Shown: positions 8,291 through 17,866 of the stretch, one piece after another
Layout: every line of letters starts with the position of its first letter
Numbering within the stretch: the first letter of the stretch is position 1
Assembly (NCBI GenBank): GCA_902491345.1
Contig: CABUHI010000016.1
Location: 1-36,678, forward strand
Direction of reading: 5' to 3'
DNA length: 36,678 nucleotides
Source of the DNA: an uncultured Collinsella sp.
Lineage (GTDB): Bacteria > Actinomycetota > Coriobacteriia > Coriobacteriales > Coriobacteriaceae
Notes under the pieces: generated by a model
The model's database searches: none
Told to the model about the DNA's origin: nothing
Seen by the model: the letters and a program-made list of their open reading frames with translations, nothing else
Program-made: the position numbers and the translations under genes

Positions 8291-8701
8291 ATGAAGCAAA
8301 CGCAGGCAACCCGCCGTCTGGGCGAGCAGCTTCGCGAGAAGCTCGGTTATATCCTGCTCTTTGAGGTTTCCGATCCGCGTCTCGACCTGGTTACTTTGAC
8401 CGCGGTCGAGGTCGCGGTGGACCGTTCGTTCGCGCGTGTGTACGTGTCGTGCGATGCGAGCCGCTACGACGAGGTCATGGAGGCGCTCGCCAGCGCTAAG
8501 GGCCGTATTCGCAGCCTGTTGGCTCGCTCGCTCGATTGGCGTGTTGCGCCCGAGCTCGATTTTCGCATCGATCGCTCGACCGATGAGGCCGAGCGCATCA
8601 CGCGTGCGCTGGAAAACGTTCCCGCCACGCTTGCGATCGAAAAGGACGAGGACGGCTATCCGATAGCGGATGCCGCCCAGGAGGCAGCTTTAGATGACTA
8701 A
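8291..8701 (+). CDS. rbfA: ribosome-binding factor A
   Basis: RbfA is a small KH-fold protein that binds immature 30S subunits and assists 16S rRNA 5'-end maturation. The 136-residue product has the family start (TRRLGEQLREKLGYILLFEVSDPRL), the central VEVAVDRSFARVYVS strand and the VAPELDFRIDRSTDEAERI motif near the end. It begins 11 bases after infB in the canonical infB-rbfA order. A G-rich stretch lies just ahead of the start. Its last codons overlap the next gene by 8 bases, implying translational coupling. Confidence 0.95.
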   Translation: MKQTQATRRLGEQLREKLGYILLFEVSDPRLDLVTLTAVEVAVDRSFARVYVSCDASRYDEVMEALASAKGRIRSLLARSLDWRVAPELDFRIDRSTDEAERITRALENVPATLAIEKDEDGYPIADAAQEAALDD

Positions 8702-9737
8702 TTCCGCCGACCTCGCCTCGTGCGAGTCTGCAGATATTCAGCGACGCATCCTCGAGCTCATCGAGGGCGCGTCCTCCATTGCGATTTCGGGACATACTTC
8801 TCCCGATGGCGATGCCTTGGGCTCCGTGTTGGGTCTGGGTCTCTCGCTTATGAAGTTTTTCCCCAACAAGGACATTGCGCTGCTGCTGGCAGACGATGAC
8901 CCGGTTCCGCGTATCTACCGCTTTATGGAAGGCTCCGATCGCCTGGTTCCGGCATCTGCGTACACCGGCAATCCGGACCTGTTCATCTCGGTGGACGTAC
9001 CGGTCGTCGAGCGTCTCAATAATTCCGCCGAGGTGCTTCGTCGCTCCAAGCATGTGGTGTGCTTCGATCACCATCCGGCGCGCGAGGAGTTTGCCGAGCT
9101 GAGCCTGAGGCGCGTCGAAGCCGCAGCCTGCGCGATGATCATCGACCGCTTCTTGGACAATTGTGGCATTGTCGCACGTGATGACGTTGCGACCTGCCTG
9201 CTGTGCGGCTTGGTTACCGATACCGGCCGTTTTCAGTACCAAAACGCCGATGCCGCTGCGTTCCATGCGGCCTCGCGTCTGGTTGCCCACGGTGCCGATC
9301 CGGCGCGTGTGGCACTCGAGGTATATCAGAGCATGCGCGTTGAGTTTTTGCACCTCAAGTCCATCGTTATGGGCCGCATCAAGACGGTGGCCCACGGGCG
9401 CGTCGCGTATAGCTACGCGTACCAGAGCGACCTTGAGGCTTGCGGTGTCACCTCGGATGAGTGCGACGGCCTGGTCGACGTGGTGCGCTCGGTGATGGGC
9501 GTCGAGGTCTGCCTGTTCCTGAAGGGCATTGAGGGCGATACCAAGGTGCGCGGCAACCTGCGCTCCAAGGGCGACCTCAACGTGTCCGAGATCGCTGCTT
9601 CCTTTGGCGGAGGCGGGCATCCCGCTGCCGCCGGTTTCTCCAACAACGGAACGATTCTCGAGACGCTCACCGTGGCACTTCCCATGCTCGCCGAGCTGGT
9701 AGGGGAGGATCCCGCTTCGGTGACCGTCGAGCTTTAA
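8694..9737 (+). CDS. nrnA: DHH/DHHA1 phosphoesterase, oligoribonuclease NrnA-like
   Basis: The 347-residue protein belongs to the DHH phosphoesterase superfamily. Motifs in order are GHTSPDGDALGS, a DVPVVERLN segment, FDHHPAREEF (the DHH motif with metal ligands), VTDTGRFQ, and a C-terminal DHHA1 domain ending in GGGGHPAAAGF. NrnA-type enzymes degrade short oligoribonucleotides and can dephosphorylate 3'-phosphoadenosine 5'-phosphate. Which activity dominates here cannot be read from sequence. AGGAGG at 8679-8684 supports the ATG at 8694, which overlaps the end of rbfA by 8 bases. Its place between rbfA and truB matches many Gram-positive genomes. Confidence 0.9.
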   Translation: MTNSADLASCESADIQRRILELIEGASSIAISGHTSPDGDALGSVLGLGLSLMKFFPNKDIALLLADDDPVPRIYRFMEGSDRLVPASAYTGNPDLFISVDVPVVERLNNSAEVLRRSKHVVCFDHHPAREEFAELSLRRVEAAACAMIIDRFLDNCGIVARDDVATCLLCGLVTDTGRFQYQNADAAAFHAASRLVAHGADPARVALEVYQSMRVEFLHLKSIVMGRIKTVAHGRVAYSYAYQSDLEACGVTSDECDGLVDVVRSVMGVEVCLFLKGIEGDTKVRGNLRSKGDLNVSEIAASFGGGGHPAAAGFSNNGTILETLTVALPMLAELVGEDPASVTVEL

Positions 9738-9752
9738 CTTTTTGGATGGTAC

Positions 9753-10685
9753 ATGGCTCGTCGTACGTCTTCTCAATTGAATATGCTGCTCGCCGTCGAT
9801 AAGCCGGTGGGCTGCACGTCCCACGATGTGGTCTCGCAATGCCGGCGCGCCCTCCATGAGCGGCGCGTCGGCCATGCCGGCACGCTCGACCCCATGGCTT
9901 CGGGTGTCATGGTGGTGGGCGTGGGCCAGGCCACCCGTCTGCTGGGCATGCTCACGCTCGATACCAAAAGCTACGTCGCCGACATCTCGTTTGGTGCCGA
10001 GACCAATACCGATGATGCGGAGGGCGAGGCGGTCCGCACGGTGGCTGTTGCCAACGAGCTCCGCGATCCTGCCTATGCCCGTGAGCACTTGGCCGCCATG
10101 TTGGGTCCGCAGATACAGGTGCCGCCGGCGTTTTCGGCTATCTCGGTCAATGGCGTTCGCGCCTACAAGTCTGCTCGCGAGGGCAATGCGGTGGACCTAC
10201 CTCCGCGCCCCGTCGAGGTCTATGCCGCCGATCTGATTGCCGTGGGCGGCGAGGGTGATTCGTGTGTGTGGACCGTGGCGTTCTCGGTGAGCAAGGGCAC
10301 CTATATCCGAGCGCTCGCTCGCGACCTGGGCCGCGCCTGTGAGAGCGCCGCGCACATTTCCGCGCTGCGCCGCACGGCCTCCGGTGTTGTTTCCATTGGC
10401 GCCTGTCATGCGGTCGAGGAGCTTTCTCCCGAGTCCGCGGCTGGCTTTGCCCTGGATCCCATTGCGGCCCTGGGCGCTACACGTGTTGACTTGCCGGGCA
10501 ATCTTGCCGACGACCTGCTCTGCGGCCGACGCATTCCCGTTGAGCGTGCGCTTTCCGATTTCGATGCCTCGAAGGCGCCGTTTGCGTTGGTGCTCGATGG
10601 GGGACTCAAGGCGCTCGCCCGCATTGAGGGTGGCCGCTTTGTCATGGAGCACGTTTTTCCGCAGGCAATCGGCGGTGTTCGATGA
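9753..10685 (+). CDS. truB: tRNA pseudouridine(55) synthase TruB
   Basis: TruB isomerises U55 in the T-loop of tRNAs to pseudouridine. The 310-residue protein carries the catalytic motif HAGTLDPMASG, with the nucleophilic Asp at residue 46, the KSYVADISFGAETNTDDAEGE segment shortly after, and the KGTYIRALARDLG motif in the second half. The C-terminal part is shorter and less conserved. The ribosome-binding site is weak (GGATGG). An alternative in-frame ATG at 9783 would begin at MLLAVDKPVG, which is where many TruB proteins start, so a somewhat later start is possible. The stop codon overlaps the ribF start as ATGA. Confidence 0.95.
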   Translation: MARRTSSQLNMLLAVDKPVGCTSHDVVSQCRRALHERRVGHAGTLDPMASGVMVVGVGQATRLLGMLTLDTKSYVADISFGAETNTDDAEGEAVRTVAVANELRDPAYAREHLAAMLGPQIQVPPAFSAISVNGVRAYKSAREGNAVDLPPRPVEVYAADLIAVGGEGDSCVWTVAFSVSKGTYIRALARDLGRACESAAHISALRRTASGVVSIGACHAVEELSPESAAGFALDPIAALGATRVDLPGNLADDLLCGRRIPVERALSDFDASKAPFALVLDGGLKALARIEGGRFVMEHVFPQAIGGVR

Positions 10686-11689
10686 TGTTGTCCGCTCGCG
10701 AGCTCGCGCGTATCTTTTTCGCGGGCGAGTCGGACGAGGCTTGCATCGTTACTGCCGATGCATTTGATGAGTGCGAGCACTTGGGTGCTGCCTCCATCGC
10801 CATCGGCGTGTTCGATGGCGTGCACCGTGGACACCAGGAGCTCATTGCAGCGCTTGTCCGTGATGCCCGCGCCCATGGTTGCAAGGCGGTCGTGGTCACC
10901 TTCGATCCCGACCCGGACGTCGTGGTGAGCCCTTCGCCCGCTCAAAAATTGATGACGACGGCCGACCGTCTGCATGCCTTGGCTCAGACCGGGGTCGATG
11001 CGGTGGTGGCCGTTCCCTTTACGCCAGAGGTTGCGGCACTCGACCATGTTGGTTTTCTTGCGCTGCTGTCGCGCGTGGTTGACATTCGTTCGATTCGCGT
11101 TGGCAGTGACTTTAGACTGGGTCGTGGCGGTGCTTCTGGTGTTGCCGAGATGCGCGCCTGGGGTTCCGAGCACGGCGTTGACGTGTATGGTCACGACCTG
11201 CTTTGCGAGGGCGGTGAGGCCATTTGCGCCACCCGCATTCGTCATGAGCTGGGACAGGGCCATGTGGAGCTGGCTGCTGAGTTGCTCGGCCGCCCGTATA
11301 TGGTGCGCGGCGGTGTTATTCGCGGCCGTCACGAGGGTTCTGGCATGGGCTTTCCCACGGCAAACCTGCAAGTTTCCGACGGCATTCAGGTGCCTGTCGA
11401 TGGCGTGTATGAGGGTCTGGTGCTCGTCGATGACACCGTGTGGCCCGCTGCCGTGAACGTCGGACTGCCGCCGACGTATGCCGACGATGCGGCATCTGCG
11501 CATCTTGAGGCTAATTTAATTGGTTATACGGGCGACCTCTATGGCGCTTCCGTTTCGCTGGCGTTTACGCGCTGGCTACGTCCCTCGCGTGTGTTCGATT
11601 CGCTGGATGAGTTGATTGCGACCATCGAGGGTAATATCGAGGACATTCGTCACAACTTGGGTGAGCAGGGGGTGAGCATCCGTGATTAG
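10682..11689 (+). CDS. ribF: bifunctional riboflavin kinase/FMN adenylyltransferase
   Basis: RibF phosphorylates riboflavin to FMN and then adenylylates FMN to FAD. The N-terminal nucleotidyltransferase half has GVFDGVHRGHQ (an HxGH-type motif), VVTFDPDPDVVVSP and RVGSDFRLGRGGASGV. The C-terminal flavokinase half has GVIRGRHEGSGMGFPTANLQ. At 335 residues it is slightly longer than average because of an N-terminal extension of about 30 residues before the ASIAIGVFDG strand. Two adjacent ATG codons (10682 and 10685) could start it; the first overlaps the truB stop by four bases. The truB-ribF pair is conserved in many bacteria. Confidence 0.95.
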   Translation: MMLSARELARIFFAGESDEACIVTADAFDECEHLGAASIAIGVFDGVHRGHQELIAALVRDARAHGCKAVVVTFDPDPDVVVSPSPAQKLMTTADRLHALAQTGVDAVVAVPFTPEVAALDHVGFLALLSRVVDIRSIRVGSDFRLGRGGASGVAEMRAWGSEHGVDVYGHDLLCEGGEAICATRIRHELGQGHVELAAELLGRPYMVRGGVIRGRHEGSGMGFPTANLQVSDGIQVPVDGVYEGLVLVDDTVWPAAVNVGLPPTYADDAASAHLEANLIGYTGDLYGASVSLAFTRWLRPSRVFDSLDELIATIEGNIEDIRHNLGEQGVSIRD

Positions 11690-13781
11690 CGATGAGGAAA
11701 AAGACCAGGTACGCGCTGCGTCCGACTTAGTCGCCATCGTGCAGGAAACGGTTGAGCTCAAGCCCCGCGGCCACGAGTTTTGGGGTTGCTGCCCCTTCCA
11801 TGGCGAAAAGACGCCGTCATTCCACATTATCCCTGCCACGCAGGTGTGGCATTGCTTTGGTTGCGGTGAGGGTGGCGACGTCTTCACCTATATCATGAAG
11901 CGCGAGAACCTGAGCTTTCCCGAGTCAATCCGTTATTTGGCCGACCGCGCGGGTATTGAGCTGCATGACACCGGAGATCGCCGCGAGCGCGGTACTAAGC
12001 GTGCGAGAATCTACGATCTGTGCGCCGAGACTGCTCAGTTCTACCACACCATGCTTATGCGTGGTAAGGACGGCCGTCCGCGTGAGTACTTTGCCAGCCG
12101 CGGCATGGGTGGCGACGTCTGCCGCCGCTACTGCCTGGGCTTTGCGCCGGGCTGCAACGCGCTGGTGTCGCACCTGTCCCAGGCGGGTTTTACCCCGCAG
12201 GAGATGATCGATGCCAACGTTGCCGTGAGCCGCGGGCGCGGACAGCTCGCCGACCGCTTTTACGACCGCGTGATGTTTCCCATCTTTGACGAACAAGGGC
12301 ATAACATCGCCTTTGGCGGTCGCATTATGGGCGACGGCCAGCCTAAGTATCTCAACACTGCCGAGACGAGTGTGTTCCATAAAAAGCGAAACCTCTACGG
12401 TTTTAATTGGGCCAAGGAGTTTATCGTCGCGCAGGATACGGCCATCGTGGTGGAGGGCTATACCGATTGCATTGCCTGCTGGGAGGCGGGGATCAAAAAC
12501 GTCGTCGCCACGCTGGGCACTGCGCTCACGGAGCATCACGTTAAGACGCTCACCCGCTTTGCCAAGCGCATCGTGTATATGTTTGACGGAGACGCCGCGG
12601 GTCAGAAGGCCGCCCGCCGCGCGATTCAGTTTATCGAGCAGGATTCGATGGATCTGCGCTGCGTGGTGCTCCCCGACGGCAACGATCCTATGGAGTTTAT
12701 TACGGCACATGGTGGACAGGAGCTGCAGACGCGCATCGACGCTGCCGAGCCGCTTATGGACTTTGTCTACCGTTCGCTGCAGGAGTCGAGCGACATCACC
12801 ACGCCGGGCGGTCGCGCCAAGGCGCTGGAAGATGCGCTGACGCTCATCTATCCGCTGCGCGACAGCTATATGATCGACACGTACTTTATCCAGATTGCCG
12901 ATCTGTTGGGTTTGGATCTGGAGACCGTGCGCGCGAGCTCGGGCCGCGTGTTTCGCGACGTCGCCAAGCGCGAGGATGCGGAGCGCCGCCGCGAACAGAA
13001 CTATGAACGCCAGCGGGCACAGGCTGAGCGGTCCGGTAGCGCGGGCGGTCGGTCGTCTGGTTCGCAGGGGACATCTCGTGGTGCTTGGGCATCGGGCGCG
13101 ACTCCGGCCGTAGCGGCGCCGGTCGAGGAAGAACCGTACGACTACGTCCCGCTCGATGCCTATGGCGCTGCACCAGTGGAGGTCGTCGACGACTTGCCGC
13201 CGATCGATGTGCCTGATGGTATGGGCGCTGTGCCCGCCGATGGCCCGGCAGACGCCTCGGCCCCTATGGTCCTGACCGATTTGGAACGCAAGTCCTTGGC
13301 AGGGGAGCGTGAGCTGTTGACGATGCTTACTAGCTACCCCGACCTGTTCCGCACGTATGCCGACCGCATCTGCTCCATCGAGTGGGTTGACCCGCGTCAC
13401 GAGTCCATCGCATGGGCCGTTCTGGCAACGCCGCCGGGAACCGATCCTGCAGTCTGCATGGATGCGGCACGCTCGGTGTGTCCCGAGGCGGCAACGCTTG
13501 TGAGTGCCGGGCGCATCTCGGCGACGAGCAAGCACCCCACCGAGACGAACATCGTGTTTATGCTCGATACGCTCGAGCTCTACACCATCAAGCGTCGCAT
13601 GCGTGCCGCACAGGCCAAGCTGCGCCGGGACCGTTCGCTCGACGATGAGGCCCGTCGCGCACTGACCGTGCAGGCCGCGCAGGATTCGCAGCGTCAACGC
13701 GAACTGCAAAAGTCGATCGGCGGCGTGGCGGACCCGTTCCGTTTGATCGGCCTGGAGGCCGCGGGCACCGAACAAGCCTAA
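11682..13781 (+). CDS. dnaG: DNA primase DnaG
   Basis: DnaG makes RNA primers at the replication fork. The 699-residue protein has an intact N-terminal zinc-binding domain (C37, H40, C58, C61). The TOPRIM core holds the catalytic Glu at 258 in VVEGYTDC and DGD at 302-304 in FDGDAAGQKAA. After about residue 430 comes a Ser/Gly/Ala-rich then acidic linker of about 100 residues, unusually long and low in complexity. The C-terminal domain (about 535-699) should contact the replicative helicase. The start is a GTG at 11682, with AGGGGGTG about eight bases ahead, overlapping the ribF end by 8 bases. It ends the operon and precedes the primary sigma factor, the classic dnaG-rpoD pairing. Confidence 0.96.
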   Translation: MISDEEKDQVRAASDLVAIVQETVELKPRGHEFWGCCPFHGEKTPSFHIIPATQVWHCFGCGEGGDVFTYIMKRENLSFPESIRYLADRAGIELHDTGDRRERGTKRARIYDLCAETAQFYHTMLMRGKDGRPREYFASRGMGGDVCRRYCLGFAPGCNALVSHLSQAGFTPQEMIDANVAVSRGRGQLADRFYDRVMFPIFDEQGHNIAFGGRIMGDGQPKYLNTAETSVFHKKRNLYGFNWAKEFIVAQDTAIVVEGYTDCIACWEAGIKNVVATLGTALTEHHVKTLTRFAKRIVYMFDGDAAGQKAARRAIQFIEQDSMDLRCVVLPDGNDPMEFITAHGGQELQTRIDAAEPLMDFVYRSLQESSDITTPGGRAKALEDALTLIYPLRDSYMIDTYFIQIADLLGLDLETVRASSGRVFRDVAKREDAERRREQNYERQRAQAERSGSAGGRSSGSQGTSRGAWASGATPAVAAPVEEEPYDYVPLDAYGAAPVEVVDDLPPIDVPDGMGAVPADGPADASAPMVLTDLERKSLAGERELLTMLTSYPDLFRTYADRICSIEWVDPRHESIAWAVLATPPGTDPAVCMDAARSVCPEAATLVSAGRISATSKHPTETNIVFMLDTLELYTIKRRMRAAQAKLRRDRSLDDEARRALTVQAAQDSQRQRELQKSIGGVADPFRLIGLEAAGTEQA

Positions 13782-13850
13782 ATGTTGTGGTCAACCAGCG
13801 TATTCTCGCCTATATCCAGTCCTCTTTTTGGGTATAGACGTCAATGTGTG

Positions 13851-13859
13851 TGCTAAAGT
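13851..13859 (+). promoter_or_regulatory. extended -10 promoter candidate for the sigma factor gene
   Basis: TGCTAAAGT (TG-N-TAAAGT) lies about 33 bases before the chosen start. No good -35 hexamer is seen at 16-18 bases: TTGGGT at 13828-13833 would leave a 20-base spacer. The 110-base gap after dnaG contains no obvious terminator, so readthrough from the upstream operon is also possible. Confidence 0.45.
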
Positions 13860-13891
13860 ATTGAGTCCTGTGGACTATGAAGGGAGAATCT

Positions 13892-15241
<1,350 letters not shown>

Positions 15242-15254
15242 CCTCGCAAGCAAG

Positions 15255-15289
15255 AAGCGCCCTCAAGCACATCCGCTTGGGGGCGCTTT
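15255..15289 (+). terminator. intrinsic terminator after rpoD
   Basis: A 13-bp stem (15255-15267 with 15276-15288, one T-G pair) with an 8-base loop is followed by only a short T stretch (TTTC). It begins 14 bases after the sigma factor stop codon. Confidence 0.7.
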
Positions 15290-15293
15290 CATG

Positions 15294-15349
15294 TAGTCAT
15301 TGGGGACGTTCTTGAATGACTAGTCGTTTAAGAACGTCCCCAATGACTA
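15294..15349. repeat. perfect 20-bp inverted repeat, REP-like
   Basis: Arms 15294-15313 (TAGTCATTGGGGACGTTCTT) and 15330-15349 are exact reverse complements around a 16-base loop. The loop holds the palindrome GACTAGTC and repeats AATGACTAG from the right arm. The core GGGGACGTTCTT matches the GGGGACGTTCCTT core of the repeats beside the Y1 transposase at 35.6 kb, except for one inserted C. It is best read as a dispersed REP-type palindrome in the gap between the sigma factor terminator and the tRNA promoter. Confidence 0.8.
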
Positions 15350-15375
15350 GGTCGGAAAAATTCTCAAAAAAGTTC

Positions 15376-15403
15376 TTGCCCTGAGCTGATTCGTCCGTAT
15401 AAT
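15376..15403 (+). promoter_or_regulatory. tRNA-Asn promoter
   Basis: TTGCCC at 15376-15381 and a consensus TATAAT at 15398-15403 are separated by 16 bases. The mature tRNA begins 31 bases after the -10, leaving a short 5' leader for RNase P to remove. Confidence 0.78.
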
Positions 15404-15433
15404 TAACTTCGTTGCTTGAGAGCACGCACCTAT

Positions 15434-15508
15434 TCCTCGGTAGCTCAATGGTAGAGCACGCGGCTGTTAACCGCGCTGTTGTAGGTTCGAGTCCTACCCG
15501 GGGAGCCA
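15434..15508 (+). tRNA. tRNA-Asn (anticodon GTT)
   Basis: The 75-base gene folds into a cloverleaf. The acceptor TCCTCGG (15434-15440) pairs with CCGGGGA (15498-15504), with discriminator G and an encoded CCA at 15506-15508. The anticodon stem GCGGC/GCCGC-type arm carries CTGTTAA with GTT as anticodon, and the T arm contains GTTCGAGTC. It is the first of two identical copies. Confidence 0.97.
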
Positions 15509-15516
15509 GAATTTTC

Positions 15517-15537
15517 AGCCCATTCCGCTGGGCTTTT
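15517..15537 (+). terminator. weak terminator between the tRNA-Asn genes
   Basis: AGCCCA (15517-15522) pairs with TGGGCT (15529-15534), with a 6-base loop, and is followed by TTT. The stem is short, so much transcription probably continues into the second tRNA. It could also guide 3' processing. Confidence 0.5.
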
Positions 15538-15541
15538 AAAT

Positions 15542-15616
15542 TCCTCGGTAGCTCAATGGTAGAGCACGCGGCTGTTAACCGCGCTGTTGTAGGTTCGAGT
15601 CCTACCCGGGGAGCCA
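15542..15616 (+). tRNA. tRNA-Asn (anticodon GTT), second copy
   Basis: Identical over all 75 bases to the first copy and offset by exactly 108 bases, including encoded CCA at 15614-15616. The six bases just before it (AAATTC) resemble those before copy one (CTATTC). No separate promoter is seen between the copies, so it is probably cotranscribed with the first. Confidence 0.97.
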
Positions 15617-15622
15617 GGTTGT

Positions 15623-15652
15623 AAAACCCGTCGCTTATGCGGCGGGTTTTTT
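15623..15652 (+). terminator. strong terminator after the tRNA pair
   Basis: A 12-bp stem (15623-15634 with 15639-15650, one T-G pair) with loop TTAT leads into a T run of six (15647-15652). Confidence 0.9.
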
Positions 15653-15810
15653 CATGCCGCGACCAATTGACTCGAACGTTGCCATATCAACATTTCGTGT
15701 CGAGGATGTAATCCCGCGACCCACCACCTCAACATGGCGCGGTCGTTGTAGAATATTGCGATGATTGCTCCCACGACATGGTGCTGCGAGCACCAGATAA
15801 GGAGATTCTT

Positions 15811-16167
15811 GTGTCTGAGACCATTAACGGCAGCCTGAGCGTCTCGAACGACGTTATTGCCGATATTGCCGGTTATGCCGCGATGACGTGCTATGGCGTC
15901 GTCGGTATGGCTGAGCAGCTCCAAGGCGCCGAGAGCGTGCGCCTGCTTGCCGGTCAGCGCCTCCGCAAGGGCGTGCTTGTCTCCGCCGACGAGAACGGCC
16001 TCACGGTCGATCTTCACGTCGTGCTCGAGAACGGCGTCAACATGAAGTCCGTCTGCCACAATCTTTCGAGCTCCGTTGTCTTCACCCTGCAGGAAATCGC
16101 TCAGATCGATCCCGCCAGCCTTAAGATCGGCATCCATATCGACGCGCTCAAGAGCCGTCTGAACTAG
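15811..16167 (+). CDS. Asp23/Gls24 family envelope stress response protein
   Basis: The 118-residue protein has the features of the Asp23/Gls24 (DUF322) family: the VSNDVIADIAGYAAMTCYGVVGMAEQL start, the central LTVDLHVVLENGVNMKSVCHNL segment and a C-terminal amphipathic helix. Family members are small and linked to alkaline or envelope stress in Firmicutes; the exact role is unclear. The start is taken as GTG 15811 because AAGGAG lies at 15799-15804. An ATG at 15778 would add 11 residues without a binding site. It sits directly upstream of a DAK2-domain gene, the conserved yloU-yloV arrangement. Confidence 0.9.
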   Translation: MSETINGSLSVSNDVIADIAGYAAMTCYGVVGMAEQLQGAESVRLLAGQRLRKGVLVSADENGLTVDLHVVLENGVNMKSVCHNLSSSVVFTLQEIAQIDPASLKIGIHIDALKSRLN

Positions 16168-16194
16168 CATCCGAAAACGGAGATTCAAATACCC

Positions 16195-17856
16195 ATGATT
16201 GCAAAGACCATTCGCACCTGTTTTCCGATCGCTGCGGCTGCCGTTTCCGACAAGGCCGAGGAGATCAACAAGCTCAACGTCTTCCCCGTGCCCGACGGTG
16301 ACACCGGCACTAACATGTCGCTCACGCTCGCCTCGGTGACCAAGGAGCTCTCCGCTCTTCCTGCCGATGCCGACATGGAGGCCATCGCCGGCGCCATCAC
16401 CCACGGTTCCCTGATGGGCGCCCGCGGCAACTCCGGTGTCATCACCTCGCAGATCCTGCGCGGTGTGGCCGAGGGTCTCGTTTCTGCCGATGAGCCCATC
16501 ACATCCGCCAACATCGCCTATGCGTTCCGCCGCGCCGTTAAGGTCGCCTTCCAAGCCGTCCGTAAGCCCATCGAGGGCACGATCCTCACGGTGCTTCGTG
16601 ATGTCTCGACCAAGGCCGACGAGTGCGAAAAGAAGAAGTTCTCGGCCGAGGACGCGCTCGATGCCATCGTCGTCGAGGCCTACCAGTCCGTCGCCCGCAC
16701 GCCCGACCTGCTGCCCGTCCTGAAGGAGAACGGCGTGGTCGACTCCGGTGCCTTTGGTTTTGCCATTTTCCTGGAGAATTTTGTCGCCGCCGCTCTTGGC
16801 CGCAGCACCGTTGTCGAGGATTTCTCCGCCACGTTTGATTCTGCCGGCTCTGCCCGCGACGCGGCCCTAGGTCGCGTTGAGATCGAGGCTAACGACGACT
16901 GGGAGGGCTCGGAGTTCCGCTATTGCAACGAGTTCCTCTTTAAGGCCGACGCCCCGTTTGACGAGGACGAGTGCCTTAAGTTCCTGGGCTCCATGGGCGA
17001 CTGCGAACTGCTCGTGGGCGCCTACCCCGACTACAAGATTCACGTGCACTCCAATACCCCCAATCTGGTGCTCGAGCACATGCTGCAGCTTGGTCAGATC
17101 TATGAGGTCTTTATCCACAACATGGAAATGGAGGCCCACGACCGTACCGCCAAGATTCACGAGGACCAGGAAAAGGCGGCCGAGCCCGCCAAGGCGCTGG
17201 GTTTTGTCGCCGTTGCCGCCGGCTCCGGCGAGGCCGACATCCTCAAGTCCCTCGGTGTTGACGTGATCGTCTCGGGTGGCCAGACCATGAACCCCTCGAC
17301 CGCCGACCTGCTGGGTGCGGTGGATCAGGTCAACGCGACCTCGGTCATCATCCTGCCCAATAACGGAAACATCCGCATGGCTGCCGAGGCTGCCGCTTCC
17401 GCCTGCACCGACAAGAAGGTTTCCGTTGTTCCCACCAAGACCGTCCCGCAGGCGTTCTCCGCGCTGTTCGCGGTCCTGCCCGATTCCGAGCTCGAGGACG
17501 CCGTCGCCGCTATGGTCGACGCCATCAGCGAGGTCCGCGATGGCGAGGTCACCCGTGCCGTGCGCGATTCCAGCGCCTCCGACGGCTCTCCGATTCACTC
17601 CGGTGACGTTATGGGTATCATCGCCGGCTCCATCGACGTGGTCGGCTCCGACGTGAAGCAGGTCACGCTCGACTGCATCAACCGCATGCAGGAAGAAGAG
17701 GAGGGCGACGCGCTTACGATTCTGGCCGGTGAGGAGCTGTCCGACGAGGCCTTCCGGGAGATCGTCGACGCCATCGAGGAGGCTCAGCCTGACCTGGAGA
17801 TTGATGCCCATCGTGGTGAGCAGCCGCTCTATCCCGTGATCTTCTCAATCGAGTAG
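16195..17856 (+). CDS. fakA: DAK2 domain protein, fatty acid kinase FakA-like (YloV)
   Basis: The 553-residue protein begins with a DAK2 (dihydroxyacetone-kinase-type) ATP-binding domain containing NVFPVPDGDTGTNMSLTL (about residues 31-48) and GARGNSGVITSQILRG (about 77-92). A middle domain and a C-terminal DegV-like region (DVIVSGGQTMNPSTADLL, VIILPNNGNIRMAAE) follow. This matches FakA/YloV, which phosphorylates fatty acids carried by FakB. The acyl-phosphate product can be used by PlsX/PlsY. No fakB gene lies in the window, so substrate and partner are inferred from the family and from plsX 5 kb downstream. GGAGA lies 11 bases before the ATG, a rather long spacing. It was probably cotranscribed with the Asp23 gene (27-base gap). 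Confidence 0.85.
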   Translation: MIAKTIRTCFPIAAAAVSDKAEEINKLNVFPVPDGDTGTNMSLTLASVTKELSALPADADMEAIAGAITHGSLMGARGNSGVITSQILRGVAEGLVSADEPITSANIAYAFRRAVKVAFQAVRKPIEGTILTVLRDVSTKADECEKKKFSAEDALDAIVVEAYQSVARTPDLLPVLKENGVVDSGAFGFAIFLENFVAAALGRSTVVEDFSATFDSAGSARDAALGRVEIEANDDWEGSEFRYCNEFLFKADAPFDEDECLKFLGSMGDCELLVGAYPDYKIHVHSNTPNLVLEHMLQLGQIYEVFIHNMEMEAHDRTAKIHEDQEKAAEPAKALGFVAVAAGSGEADILKSLGVDVIVSGGQTMNPSTADLLGAVDQVNATSVIILPNNGNIRMAAEAAASACTDKKVSVVPTKTVPQAFSALFAVLPDSELEDAVAAMVDAISEVRDGEVTRAVRDSSASDGSPIHSGDVMGIIAGSIDVVGSDVKQVTLDCINRMQEEEEGDALTILAGEELSDEAFREIVDAIEEAQPDLEIDAHRGEQPLYPVIFSIE

Positions 17857-17866
17857 GCATCTGCCC

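Noticed and set aside
15412..15624. 70-codon frame with an internal duplication
   Set aside because: It is a translation of the two identical tRNA-Asn genes; the apparent protein repeat is the tRNA duplication.
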